This document shows, in pieces, positions 8,121-16,555 of a stretch of 64,000 nucleotides of DNA. The notes beneath the pieces were generated by a model. It made no database searches and was not told the DNA's origin. It worked only from the letters and a program-made list of their open reading frames with translations. How positions within the stretch are numbered: position 1 is the stretch's first letter; every line of letters starts with the position of its first letter. Origin of the DNA: Streptomyces sp. NBC_00513 (GTDB lineage Bacteria; Actinomycetota; Actinomycetes; Streptomycetales; Streptomycetaceae); contig NZ_CP107845.1 of the NCBI RefSeq assembly GCF_041431415.1, forward strand, positions 6,944,001 to 7,008,000. The letters are read 5' to 3'. The position numbers were made by a program, and so were the translations under genes.

Positions 8121-8872
8121 GCCTGGTTGCTCCACCGGAAGGTCTTCAGGCCGATGGCCCCGAACAGGAGGGCGAAGCCGGCCAGCGCCGCGCACCCGAC
8201 ACCGATCGTGGCGAGCGAGCCCGACCCCGTCAGCGAGCCGGTCGCGGCGTCGTTGAGGTACCGCAACGGCAACACCCGGGAGACCGACCGGAGCCAGGAC
8301 GGCATCATGTCCAGCGGCAGGAACGACCCGGACAGGAACGCCATCGGCACCATCATGCAGTTGGCGATGGCCGCGACCGCCTCGGGCGTGTTCGCGTAGG
8401 TGCCCACGATCACCCCGATCGCCATGAAGGCGGTGATGCCCAGCACCAGCGCGGGCAGCACCAACGGCCAGCGCCCGTCCAGCTCCAGCCCGAAGCCGGG
8501 CAGCATCGCCACCGCCACGAACACCGCGGCCTGCACCACGCCGACGACCAGCGCCAGTACGTACCGCGAGGCGAGCACCGTGGTCAACGGCGTCGGCGTC
8601 AACCGGATCAGCCGCAGCAGGTCGTCGCGCCGCCACTGCATGAGGGTGAAGGCGATGCCGAACACCGCGGCGTTGGCGACGCCCCACGACATCACGCCCG
8701 GCGCGATGTACGAGATGTAGGGGCGGCCGCTCTCCTCGACGTCCTGCCCGCTGAAGATCAGCCCGAAGACGACCAGGAAGAGCAGGGGGAAGGCGAAGGT
8801 GAAGAAGAGGGTGGCCTTGTCCCGGACCTGCGCCCGGTAGCCGGCTGCGGTCAGGGCCGTGTACGCGCTCAT
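8117..8872 (-). CDS. ABC-2 type transporter permease
   Basis: 251 residues with about six hydrophobic segments (for example LFFTFAFPLLFLVVFGLIF and YVLALVVGVVQAAVFVAVAML). A C-terminal PLRYLNDA is typical of ABC-2/DrrB-like drug-export permeases. ATG 8872 overlaps the ATPase stop in an ATGA, so the two are translationally coupled. With the ATPase it probably exports the finished peptide or gives self-protection. Confidence 0.9.
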   Translation of the reverse strand: MSAYTALTAAGYRAQVRDKATLFFTFAFPLLFLVVFGLIFSGQDVEESGRPYISYIAPGVMSWGVANAAVFGIAFTLMQWRRDDLLRLIRLTPTPLTTVLASRYVLALVVGVVQAAVFVAVAMLPGFGLELDGRWPLVLPALVLGITAFMAIGVIVGTYANTPEAVAAIANCMMVPMAFLSGSFLPLDMMPSWLRSVSRVLPLRYLNDAATGSLTGSGSLATIGVGCAALAGFALLFGAIGLKTFRWSNQA

Positions 8873-9816
8873 GCCTGGGACTCCGTCGGGTGGTGGTGTG
8901 CTGTGCCGGTCAGTTCGAGGTAGACGTCCTCCAGGGTGGCCGTCCGGGTCATCACCCCGTCGAGCCCGGTGAGTCCGTCCAGGGCCTGGAGGACCTTGCC
9001 GGGCACGGCGGTCTCCAGGACCAGCGAGCCGCCCTGGAGGTCGGCCCGGTCCACCCCGGGCAGAGCCGAGGCCTCCTCGACGCCGATCCTGCCGAGGGGC
9101 AACAGCAGCCGGGCCGGGGCCCCGGCCGCCGTGACGAGCCGGTGCGGCGAGTCCAGGGCGGCCACCTTGCCGCCGACCAGGATCGCCACCCGGTCGCACA
9201 AGGCCTCTGCCTCGTCCAGGTGGTGGGTGGTGTAGACGATGGTGCGGCCCTCGCTCTTGAGGGTGCGCAGCACCTCCCACAGGTCCCGGCGGGCCTGCGG
9301 GTCGAGAGCGGCGGTCGGCTCGTCCAGGAAGATCAGCTCGGGGTCGTGGACCAGGGCCGAGGCGATGGCCAGGCGCTGGCGCTGACCGCCGGAGAGGTTC
9401 TCGACCAGCACCCCGCCCTGCTCGGTCAGCGCGACCGTCTCCAACGTGCGGGCGGCGGCGGCCCGGTCGCGGCGGTAGAGACCCGCGACGGTGGAGAGGT
9501 GTTCGAGGGCGGTCTGTCGTACGAAGAAGGCCGACGCCTGGGTCTGCACGCCGATGCGGGGCAGCAGCGCGGTGTTGCGCGGCCAGGGACTCTGGCCGAG
9601 GACCCGGACGGTGCCCGAGTCGGCCTGGCGCAGTCCTTCCATGATCTCGATGAGGGTGGTCTTGCCCGCGCCGTTGGGGCCGAGCAGGCCGAAGAACTCG
9701 CCGCGGCGCACGTCGAGGGATATCCCGTCGACGGCATGCCGGTCGCCGTAGCGCTTGCGGACGTCCTCGATGGTGACGGCGGACTCGTCGGCCGGCCGGT
9801 TGCTGTCAGTTGTCAT
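8869..9816 (-). CDS. ABC transporter ATPase (ABC-2/DrrA-like)
   Basis: 315 residues from ATG 9816. Walker A GPNGAGKTT is near residue 46, the Q-loop lies in GVQTQ, the signature LSGGQRQR is near 145, Walker B FLDEPTAALD near 165 and the switch His in TTHHLDEAE near 200. The C-terminal tail of about 90 residues is of the drug-exporter type. An extended upstream frame exists, but it is low-complexity (repeated GATCGGG-like DNA at 9840-9925), so the internal ATG was chosen. It pairs with the permease at 8117 for peptide export or immunity. Confidence 0.92.
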   Translation of the reverse strand: MTTDSNRPADESAVTIEDVRKRYGDRHAVDGISLDVRRGEFFGLLGPNGAGKTTLIEIMEGLRQADSGTVRVLGQSPWPRNTALLPRIGVQTQASAFFVRQTALEHLSTVAGLYRRDRAAAARTLETVALTEQGGVLVENLSGGQRQRLAIASALVHDPELIFLDEPTAALDPQARRDLWEVLRTLKSEGRTIVYTTHHLDEAEALCDRVAILVGGKVAALDSPHRLVTAAGAPARLLLPLGRIGVEEASALPGVDRADLQGGSLVLETAVPGKVLQALDGLTGLDGVMTRTATLEDVYLELTGTAHHHPTESQA

Positions 9817-9928
9817 GGGATGTGCGGTTCCCTCGGTGTCGGGATCGGAATCGGTGCGGGTCGTGCGAGGAGCGGATTCGGGGTCGGATCGGGGACGGGG
9901 ACGGTTGCGGACACGGATCGGGTCGGGG

Positions 9929-11053
9929 TCAGGTCGTGGTGGCCACCGCGTACCAACAGGCGGCCGCCGCACCGCAGAGGAGCAGCAGCACGAGAACGGC
10001 CGAACCGATGCCGTACGCGAGGTAGATCCGGCGCGCCCGGGCGGGGTACGCGGCCGCGGCGGTCCGGTCGCGCAGCCGCAGCCGCAGGTAGGCCGAACCG
10101 GCCGGAGCCAGCCGGGTCACCCGCAGGCCGTGGCCGAGCATCGTGTAGCCGTCGAGCGGCGGCAGCGGAAGGAGGTTGACCAGGGCCTGGACACTGCCGA
10201 GCAGCAGCAGCGCCCCCAGCACCCGGCCGGTGGGGTCGCCGACCGGCAGGGCGGCCCACCACCCGAGGAAGGGCAGCAGGAACAGCAGGTTGGCGAAGGC
10301 CCCCGCCCCGGCGACGGCCAGCTGGTGACGACGGCGGCGCAGGTAGCGGTAGTTGTCGACGGTGCAGTACATGAGGGCGGCGGGCAGCCGCCACCGCAGC
10401 CCGATCTCGCCGACGCTCCCCCCGACGTGGCGGGCGGCCACCCCGTGCGCGAACTCGTGGAGGGCGGTGCTGAGCCACATGAGCGTGGCCACGGCCAGCA
10501 GCGGCACCGGACGCGAGAGCAGCCACCACAGGTCGCCCACGAGCCGGCCCGCCGACGCGGCGAGCACCCCTTCCATGGCGAGGCAGCACAGCAGCAGCGC
10601 GACCAGTGCCACCGGACGCAACACGGGCCGCAGGAAGCGGTGCAGCCGGGCGGTCGTGGCGTCCGCGTCGGAGACCAGCCGCAGCGTGCCCCGCAGCAGG
10701 GTTCCGGTGCGTTGCGGCCCCGGGCCGGCCGCCGGCTCGGGCGGCGGTCCGCCCGCGAGCAGCCGCCGTGTACCGAGCAGGCCCAGCAACTGCTGCCAGT
10801 TCCGTTCGCCGAGCCTGCGTCCGAAGGCCTGGGCGTAGGCCTCGCCGATCTCCGCGAGGCTGCGCCGCCCGTCGAGCCGTGAGACGAGGAAGAACTCCTT
10901 GGGCCCGATCTCGAACGAGGCACCGGACACGGGGTCCTTGACCAGATGGACGGTCGCCGGGCCGTTGAGCAGCGGCGGCGACAGCAGGATCCCGGGCCGC
11001 AGCGCGGGCCGGTGCGCCGACATCCCGGAGGGCGCGGGGGAGGGGGCGCTCAC
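9929..11053 (-). CDS. M50-type membrane metalloprotease-like protein with N-terminal RRE-like domain
   Basis: 374 residues from GTG 11053, which overlaps the previous stop in a GTGA. Residues 20-105 (ATVHLVKDPVSGASFEIGPKEFFLVSRLDG...) look like a small winged-helix/PqqD-like module, the fold that binds RiPP leaders. Several membrane segments follow. The HEFAH zinc motif is near residue 198, and LLPLPPLDGY near 295 supplies the expected Asp of site-2-protease-like M50 enzymes. Its place between the dehydratase and exporter genes suggests leader removal or immunity. That role is inference. Confidence 0.82.
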   Translation of the reverse strand: MSAPSPAPSGMSAHRPALRPGILLSPPLLNGPATVHLVKDPVSGASFEIGPKEFFLVSRLDGRRSLAEIGEAYAQAFGRRLGERNWQQLLGLLGTRRLLAGGPPPEPAAGPGPQRTGTLLRGTLRLVSDADATTARLHRFLRPVLRPVALVALLLCCLAMEGVLAASAGRLVGDLWWLLSRPVPLLAVATLMWLSTALHEFAHGVAARHVGGSVGEIGLRWRLPAALMYCTVDNYRYLRRRRHQLAVAGAGAFANLLFLLPFLGWWAALPVGDPTGRVLGALLLLGSVQALVNLLPLPPLDGYTMLGHGLRVTRLAPAGSAYLRLRLRDRTAAAAYPARARRIYLAYGIGSAVLVLLLLCGAAAACWYAVATTT

Positions 11054-12111
11054 GGCCGGGCCGCCTCGGCGGCCCCGCTGCCCACGCCCTCCCGCAGCAC
11101 CCGACCCAGCAGGTGGGCGAGGTAGGCCTCGTCCCGGATCGTCACGTGCAGCCGATTGTTGGTCATGTGCATGTACGGGGACAGCAGCAGCGGCAGCGCC
11201 ACCGCCGGATCCGTCACCCGCTCGTCCCGGGTGCCGTCCCAGGAACGGAACACCAGCTCCCCGGAGGCGGCCAGCGCCCCCGCCCGCTCGCGCAGCTCCC
11301 GGCAGTGCTCGGCCCACCCGGCCAGGAACGCGGGCAGCCGCCCGGTCTCCCCGGACCCGAGCGCCTCTCGGACGGCCGCGAACCTGCGGGCGATCCCCGG
11401 CGCGCTCTGCCCGTACGTGCGGTCGTACTCGGCCGAACCGATGAAGCCGGTCCCCGGGAACGCCCGGTGCCAGAACTCGTAGTAGCGGTCCAGGTAGCCG
11501 CCGAGTTCCTCCCGGTCGGGCAGGAAGACCCCGGCCATCACCATCATCAACTGGGCCGACGTGCCCAACAGCACGGTCCGCAGGTGCAGGTTCATCGTTC
11601 CCAGCGCGTCCATGACGAGATCGCTGGAGTGCGCGAAGTGCCATTCGGCCAGCTCGACCCCGGCCGGGCCGCCGTACTTCCCGTACTCGGGCTCGTACGG
11701 CTCGTACGCGTACGAGTTGTTGGGCCGCAGGTTCATCCGGCCGTCCGGCCCCATGAAACCGGCGCGGTCGCCCTCGGGGAACTCGATGTCGAAGAGCGTG
11801 TTGTAGAACTCGTTGAGGAAGCCCGAGTCCACCTCGTACAACGCCGGCCGGGCCTTCAGGAACGCGGCGACGGCCTCCTCGGTGCGGCGCCGCACCTCCG
11901 GGGCGGCCTGCGGGGTCACGGGCCGCAGGCGCAACCGCACGTGCGGGCCCTCCAACCAGTAGTTGATGAAGAAGTGGCCGGCGAGCAGCCCGTCCTCGGT
12001 GAGCGAGGCGATCAACGGCCGCACGCACCGCACCAGCAACGGCTGCGGGTTGGCGGCATAGAAGACGTGCACCGCCTGCCATGCACCGCGCGTCTCGGTC
12101 AGCTCTGACAT
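11050..12111 (-). CDS. SpaB_C-type protein: LanB glutamate-elimination enzyme
   Basis: 353 residues from ATG 12111, overlapping the preceding LanB gene by 13 bases. The start AWQAVHVFYAANPQPLLVR, the core HFFINYWLEGPHVRLRLRP with its paired arginines, and the C-terminal HMTNNRLHVTI (about residue 314) match the elimination domain of LanB enzymes. The same fold is used by the thiopeptide [4+2] cyclase. As the neighbouring LanB protein stops after its glutamylation domain, this is most simply the missing elimination half, as in split thiopeptide and goadsporin dehydratases. It would remove glutamate to leave dehydroalanine or dehydrobutyrine. Confidence 0.85.
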   Translation of the reverse strand: MSELTETRGAWQAVHVFYAANPQPLLVRCVRPLIASLTEDGLLAGHFFINYWLEGPHVRLRLRPVTPQAAPEVRRRTEEAVAAFLKARPALYEVDSGFLNEFYNTLFDIEFPEGDRAGFMGPDGRMNLRPNNSYAYEPYEPEYGKYGGPAGVELAEWHFAHSSDLVMDALGTMNLHLRTVLLGTSAQLMMVMAGVFLPDREELGGYLDRYYEFWHRAFPGTGFIGSAEYDRTYGQSAPGIARRFAAVREALGSGETGRLPAFLAGWAEHCRELRERAGALAASGELVFRSWDGTRDERVTDPAVALPLLLSPYMHMTNNRLHVTIRDEAYLAHLLGRVLREGVGSGAAEAARP

Positions 12112-14903
12112 CGGGAACCGCCTTCCGGGCGTCGGTCGGGGGAGAGGGGTGACTGCGAGGGCTTCGAGGGGCCCGGGGAAGCCGGGAGGTTCGAGGGGCT
12201 CGGGACGGTGAAGGTCTCCACGGCCAGTTCCGCCACGTGGGCGCCCGCCGAGGTGTACGTGTGCAGCCCGTCGGGGTCGGGCAGCATCTCGCGGAAGACG
12301 ACCCGGTGGGCCGGATCCCGCAACAGCGACTCGAAGACGGAGAGGGAGAGCAGCGACGCGAAGTCGACGTACTGCGGCTTCGCACCGAGCGCCGACGACC
12401 CCGCCGACACGGTCGCGAACACCCGCTCGGGCAGTCCGTGCGTCCGGCGCCAGCGCTGCCACTCCACGAAGTGCGCGGCCTCCCGCGCTCCCGACACCGG
12501 CAGCTCACCGGCCGTCGTGCTCCACGAGCGCCGACTGAGCACCAGGTCCCCGTGGACGACCCGGGGACGCGAGGTCACCCCGTCACGCGCCGGACCCTCC
12601 GGCACGCCCGCCCACACGTCCAGCGGCGACATCGACGACGGGGACAGCAGCAGCAGGGTGCGCGGGATCGCGGGAAGGGCCAGCGGGACCAGATACCCCA
12701 GGTAGACGGGGATCACCTCGCGCCCCAACCGGTGCGAACGCAGGCCCACCCGCCCGGTCGCCGGATCGTGCTCGGCGTACAGGTCGCCGAGGTCCAGGCG
12801 GCGGTCCTCGGGAAGGGTCCCGCTCTCTCCCGGGCAGACGATCTCGTAGTCCGTCAGCGGTCCGTGCAGATTCAGGTTGGTCGTCACCGGCCCGCCGGTC
12901 ACCTCCGCGAACACCGCGCCCCCGGGGGTCACCCGGGAGGCCGTCGCGCGCAGCTCCCCGGCGAGGTCCGGGCGTCCTCCCGGCTCCTCCTCGTACACGT
13001 GCGTGAACCGGCTGAAGGGGAACGACAGACCGCCGTACGAGCGGTTCAGCACGGTCATCCGGTCGCCCGTGGCGGGGTCCCGGGCGAACTGAACGTGGTG
13101 GCAGCGCGGCGCGAACCCGGGCGCCACACCCTCCAGTTCGGCGGCGACGGCCGCCACGTCCTCCTCGGTGAGCCGCAGCCCGGCCCCGCCGGCCTCCTCG
13201 TGGTCCGACCAGCGCGCCCGCATCCGCGTCACGAACGCCCGCCGCGCCGCGTCCAGCGCCCGGAGTCCCGACAGACCCAACCAGTTCTCCTCGGGCACGT
13301 ACTCCCCGTGCGCGTCGAACGGGGTGCGCCGGGCCGTGAACGACAGGTACTGGTCGAAGAAGTCCTCATGGAAGTCGTGCACCAGACCCAACAGGTCCTC
13401 ACAACGACCGCCCGCACTGTACCGGGCGGTGAAGAACCCCTCGAAGGTGATGCGCTGCGCCAGCGTGAGGTCGAAGGCGGGCAGGATCCGCTCGACGGAA
13501 CGCAACGCGCCCCCGTCCGCCGTCCAGTCGGGCGCCGGGCACGACAGGTCACGACCCGCGCTGACGTCCTCGTACAACAGGGTCTGCGGCAGCGTCGTGT
13601 CCGGCGGGGCCCCCAACTCGCGTGCCACGGAGCCCAGATCGGCGCGCAGTGTCCGCAACAGGGTGGCCCGTTCCGCCGGCCCGGCGAGCGGGTAGCGCTC
13701 CAACACCCGCGCGGGCCCGTCCAGGAGCGCGACGAGGTCGTCGGCCCACGGTCGCTCCAGGGCGGTCAGCGACCGCCGGAAGGCGGCGAGCGGATCGCCG
13801 TCGTGGACCTCGGTGTCCAGGCACGGCACCCGGACCATGCCCAGCTCGATCAGAGCCGAGACGTACGCCTCGCACTCGGCCGGCGCCGCGCCGTGCTCCG
13901 CCGCCAACCAGTGGACGAGTTCGCGCCGGCGCAGCTCGGGCCGGTCCGCGAACAGGGCGAGCAGCCGGTCCAGGGTGCCGCTGCGCCGCAGGAAGAACAG
14001 CCGGTCCCGGACGGCGTCGAAGGTGACCGCCGCGGTGTCGTCCCCCGGCGTGACCGAGCGGCGGACGTACCGGATCCGCTCGTCCTCGCGCCCCCATCCG
14101 GAGGCCGGCCGCAGCGGCAGGTCCAGGCGGCGCACCGGGTCGTCGAGGATCAGCTCGGCGAGCCGGGCGAGCACCACGACGTTCAGCCGTACGCGACTGC
14201 TCCACCGGTCCTCGGCCCGGATGCCCTCGGTGCCCGCGTCGGCCCTGAACCGGCCGGTCGCCACCGCGGTGAAGGTGCTGAACGGGCTGGTCTTGCAGGC
14301 GGTGCGGTACACGTACGACAGCGCCGACCGCTCGACCTTGCGCGTGCGACCGCCCGGCTCGCGGCCGTCCGCCGTCGCCGCCGCGTACGCGTCGAGCTGC
14401 GCCTCCAGCACCGGCGAGGCCAACAACAGCCCGTGCCGCACCCGCTCGTCGGCGAGCAGCCGACGCAGCGCGTCACGACCGCGCCGCAGATCGGCGGCGA
14501 GCAACGCCTCCCCGTCGCCCCGCAGCTTCTCCAGCGCCGCCCGCCGCTCCAGCCAGCCCGCCAGCCGGTGCCCCACGTCCCCGCCCAGCCCGGCCACCAT
14601 CCGGACGGCCGCGTCCGGATCGGCGGGCGCCCGGCCGTTGTGGACCAGCCGCCGCAGCCTGAGCAGTTCCCGGCGCAGGGCCGCGCCCGGCCCGCCGGGC
14701 GCGGGGTCGGTCGCGCCGACCGCCCGGTGCAGCAGGTCACCGAGGAGCTCCGCGTCCGCGCGGACCACGTCCTCGGCGCTCAGCACATCGGCGGCCCAAC
14801 GCAGCGTGTCCGCGCTGCGCAGCCCGTCGACCGAGGTCAGGGGCAGCCCGGCCACGCGCAGCATGAAGCGGTCGCCCGCGTGCCAATCGGTGGTGGTGTT
14901 CAT
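12099..14903 (-). CDS. LanB-type dehydratase, glutamylation protein (Lant_dehydr_N)
   Basis: 934 residues from ATG 14903 (MNTTTDWHAGDRF). The conserved KTSPFSTFT is near residue 205. LNLHGPL and RTLLLLSPSSMSPLDVW lie in the second half, and WRRTHGLPERVF followed by EMLPDPDGLHTY is near the end. It would use glutamyl-tRNA to glutamylate Ser and Thr of the precursor. The protein ends where full-length LanB enzymes begin their elimination domain, which is encoded by the next gene. A longer start at 14972 is possible but overlaps the SagB gene. Upstream gap 55 bases; a weak AGGACG site precedes the ATG. Confidence 0.9.
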   Translation of the reverse strand: MNTTTDWHAGDRFMLRVAGLPLTSVDGLRSADTLRWAADVLSAEDVVRADAELLGDLLHRAVGATDPAPGGPGAALRRELLRLRRLVHNGRAPADPDAAVRMVAGLGGDVGHRLAGWLERRAALEKLRGDGEALLAADLRRGRDALRRLLADERVRHGLLLASPVLEAQLDAYAAATADGREPGGRTRKVERSALSYVYRTACKTSPFSTFTAVATGRFRADAGTEGIRAEDRWSSRVRLNVVVLARLAELILDDPVRRLDLPLRPASGWGREDERIRYVRRSVTPGDDTAAVTFDAVRDRLFFLRRSGTLDRLLALFADRPELRRRELVHWLAAEHGAAPAECEAYVSALIELGMVRVPCLDTEVHDGDPLAAFRRSLTALERPWADDLVALLDGPARVLERYPLAGPAERATLLRTLRADLGSVARELGAPPDTTLPQTLLYEDVSAGRDLSCPAPDWTADGGALRSVERILPAFDLTLAQRITFEGFFTARYSAGGRCEDLLGLVHDFHEDFFDQYLSFTARRTPFDAHGEYVPEENWLGLSGLRALDAARRAFVTRMRARWSDHEEAGGAGLRLTEEDVAAVAAELEGVAPGFAPRCHHVQFARDPATGDRMTVLNRSYGGLSFPFSRFTHVYEEEPGGRPDLAGELRATASRVTPGGAVFAEVTGGPVTTNLNLHGPLTDYEIVCPGESGTLPEDRRLDLGDLYAEHDPATGRVGLRSHRLGREVIPVYLGYLVPLALPAIPRTLLLLSPSSMSPLDVWAGVPEGPARDGVTSRPRVVHGDLVLSRRSWSTTAGELPVSGAREAAHFVEWQRWRRTHGLPERVFATVSAGSSALGAKPQYVDFASLLSLSVFESLLRDPAHRVVFREMLPDPDGLHTYTSAGAHVAELAVETFTVPSPSNLPASPGPSKPSQSPLSPDRRPEGGSRCQS

Positions 14904-14958
14904 CCTGAACGTCCTGGTTCTCTCGTCGTTGCGCCGAAGGAGTGCGTCGCGGTGCGGC

Positions 14959-16503
14959 TCAGGCGATCTCATGGCGGAAGTCGGCGGGCCGGGGCCGCTC
15001 GTGACCGAGCAGCATGATCAGCAGAGCGGCCTCGTCGGTTCCCGTGAGCCCCAACTCCTCGGCGTACGAGATGTTGTCGAAGCCGAGGGCCACCCCCGCC
15101 CCCAGGTCGTGCGCGGCGGCGGTGGTGTAGAAGGTCTGGGCGACCGCGCCGACGGTGGCCCCGACGAGCCGGTAGCCCCGGTCTCCCACCGCGTCGAGCA
15201 CCGCGGCGGTCCGCACGGTCGGCACCAGGACGGCGCCCGCCTGCTCCAGGTTGTAGTTGGAGAGGAAGTAGGTGCGCTGGAGGAACGGCCCGGGGGGACC
15301 GGGAACCACCAGCCGCAGGGCGTGACCGTCCGGATCGTAGGCGTACGCGCCCGGCTCGACGCCCTCCACGTGGTTGACGAAGACGTACAGCGCGGTGAGC
15401 CGCGGCCCGTCCGGCCCCTCCGCGTCGCTGCCCACCGTGGCCGCGGCGCAGTCGGCCAGCACGGCGGCCAACCGATCGGCGGCCACCGCCCGGGTCGCGT
15501 CGAACCGGCCGAAGCTGCTGCGCCGGGCCCGCAACGCCGCGGTGACCTCCCTGAGCGGGGGCGCCGCCGGCGGCAGCGACACCGGGGCGCCGCCGGCCGG
15601 CGGACCCGCGGCGGCGGCGTCGAGCGCCCCGAGCACGGGCCGGTCCTCGGCGCGCCCGAGCGTGGCGGCGTGGATCCGGCCGGCGGTCTCGAAGGTCAGG
15701 ACGGTACGCGAACGCTCCGCGTCCCGGCGGCGCACGGCGGGAGCCGGGGCGACCGGATCGGACGGCGGCAGCGCCGGCGCGGCGCCCTCCCACTCCAGCG
15801 GCACGACCGCGAAGATCCCCTCCTCGTGCGGGACCACACCGAGCAGCCGGGCCAGCCGTTCCTCGTCGAACCAGAGGGCCGGCGCGATCCGCAGACCGCG
15901 CTCCCTGGCCCACAGCCGCCAGGTCTGGAGCACGGTGCCCACGTCCATGCTCACGGCGTGGAAGGAGAAGTTGTTGTACTTGAAGGCGTTCTGCCAGTAC
16001 TTGACGCTCAGGACCAGGTACTGGCCGGAGTCCGGGAAGCCCGCTCCCAGCGCGCCGCGGACCTCCGCGCCCACCTCTCCGCCCAACAGCCGCCGCAGTC
16101 CGTGCTGGTGCGGCGCGTAGTGGTACACCCCGGGTATGAGCGGCCCGCCCGGGCCCGCCACCCAGTACACGCCGACCGGGTACAGACCGCCCCCGGACGC
16201 CGTGCCCCGCGACCAGTTGGCGTGCGTGTAGTGCGGAAGCGCCGCCAGATCGGTGTTGGCCTGCACGCCCAGGCGGCGGCCGGTCAGACCGTACGAGTCC
16301 CGCAGCATCCCGGACAGCAGCGGCAAGGTGAACACCCCCTCCCCGGAGCCGGGTTCCGGCTCGGGAAGCGGCAGGGTCTCGGCGCCCGGGTAGAACTTCG
16401 CGTCGCGCGGGCGGTCCGCCCAGTCGGGTACGAAGTCGACGGGCTCCATCGGCACCCTGCCCCGGTGCATGATGGCGTCGGCATAGTCATGGGCGAAACC
16501 CAC
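14959..16503 (-). CDS. SagB-type FMN azoline dehydrogenase
   Basis: 514 residues from GTG 16503, with an AGGAGG site four bases upstream. Two nitroreductase-like halves are visible. The first (about 40-255) contains ASGGGLYPVGVYWV, SGQYLVLSVKYWQNAFKYNNFSFHAVSMDVG and the WFDEERLARLLGV segment. The second (about 305-514) contains RRSSFGRF, GVEPGAYAYDPDGH and FYTTAAAHDLGAGVALGFD. SagB-type enzymes oxidise azolines to azoles with FMN. Its presence predicts at least some oxidised thiazoles/oxazoles. A longer N-terminus would overlap the YcaO gene at 16556, so the GTG start is preferred. Confidence 0.9.
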   Translation of the reverse strand: MGFAHDYADAIMHRGRVPMEPVDFVPDWADRPRDAKFYPGAETLPLPEPEPGSGEGVFTLPLLSGMLRDSYGLTGRRLGVQANTDLAALPHYTHANWSRGTASGGGLYPVGVYWVAGPGGPLIPGVYHYAPHQHGLRRLLGGEVGAEVRGALGAGFPDSGQYLVLSVKYWQNAFKYNNFSFHAVSMDVGTVLQTWRLWARERGLRIAPALWFDEERLARLLGVVPHEEGIFAVVPLEWEGAAPALPPSDPVAPAPAVRRRDAERSRTVLTFETAGRIHAATLGRAEDRPVLGALDAAAAGPPAGGAPVSLPPAAPPLREVTAALRARRSSFGRFDATRAVAADRLAAVLADCAAATVGSDAEGPDGPRLTALYVFVNHVEGVEPGAYAYDPDGHALRLVVPGPPGPFLQRTYFLSNYNLEQAGAVLVPTVRTAAVLDAVGDRGYRLVGATVGAVAQTFYTTAAAHDLGAGVALGFDNISYAEELGLTGTDEAALLIMLLGHERPRPADFRHEIA

Positions 16504-16555
16504 ACGTCCTCCTACGGTCGTCGGTGGAGACCGGTCGAAACCGGCTGATGCTGCG

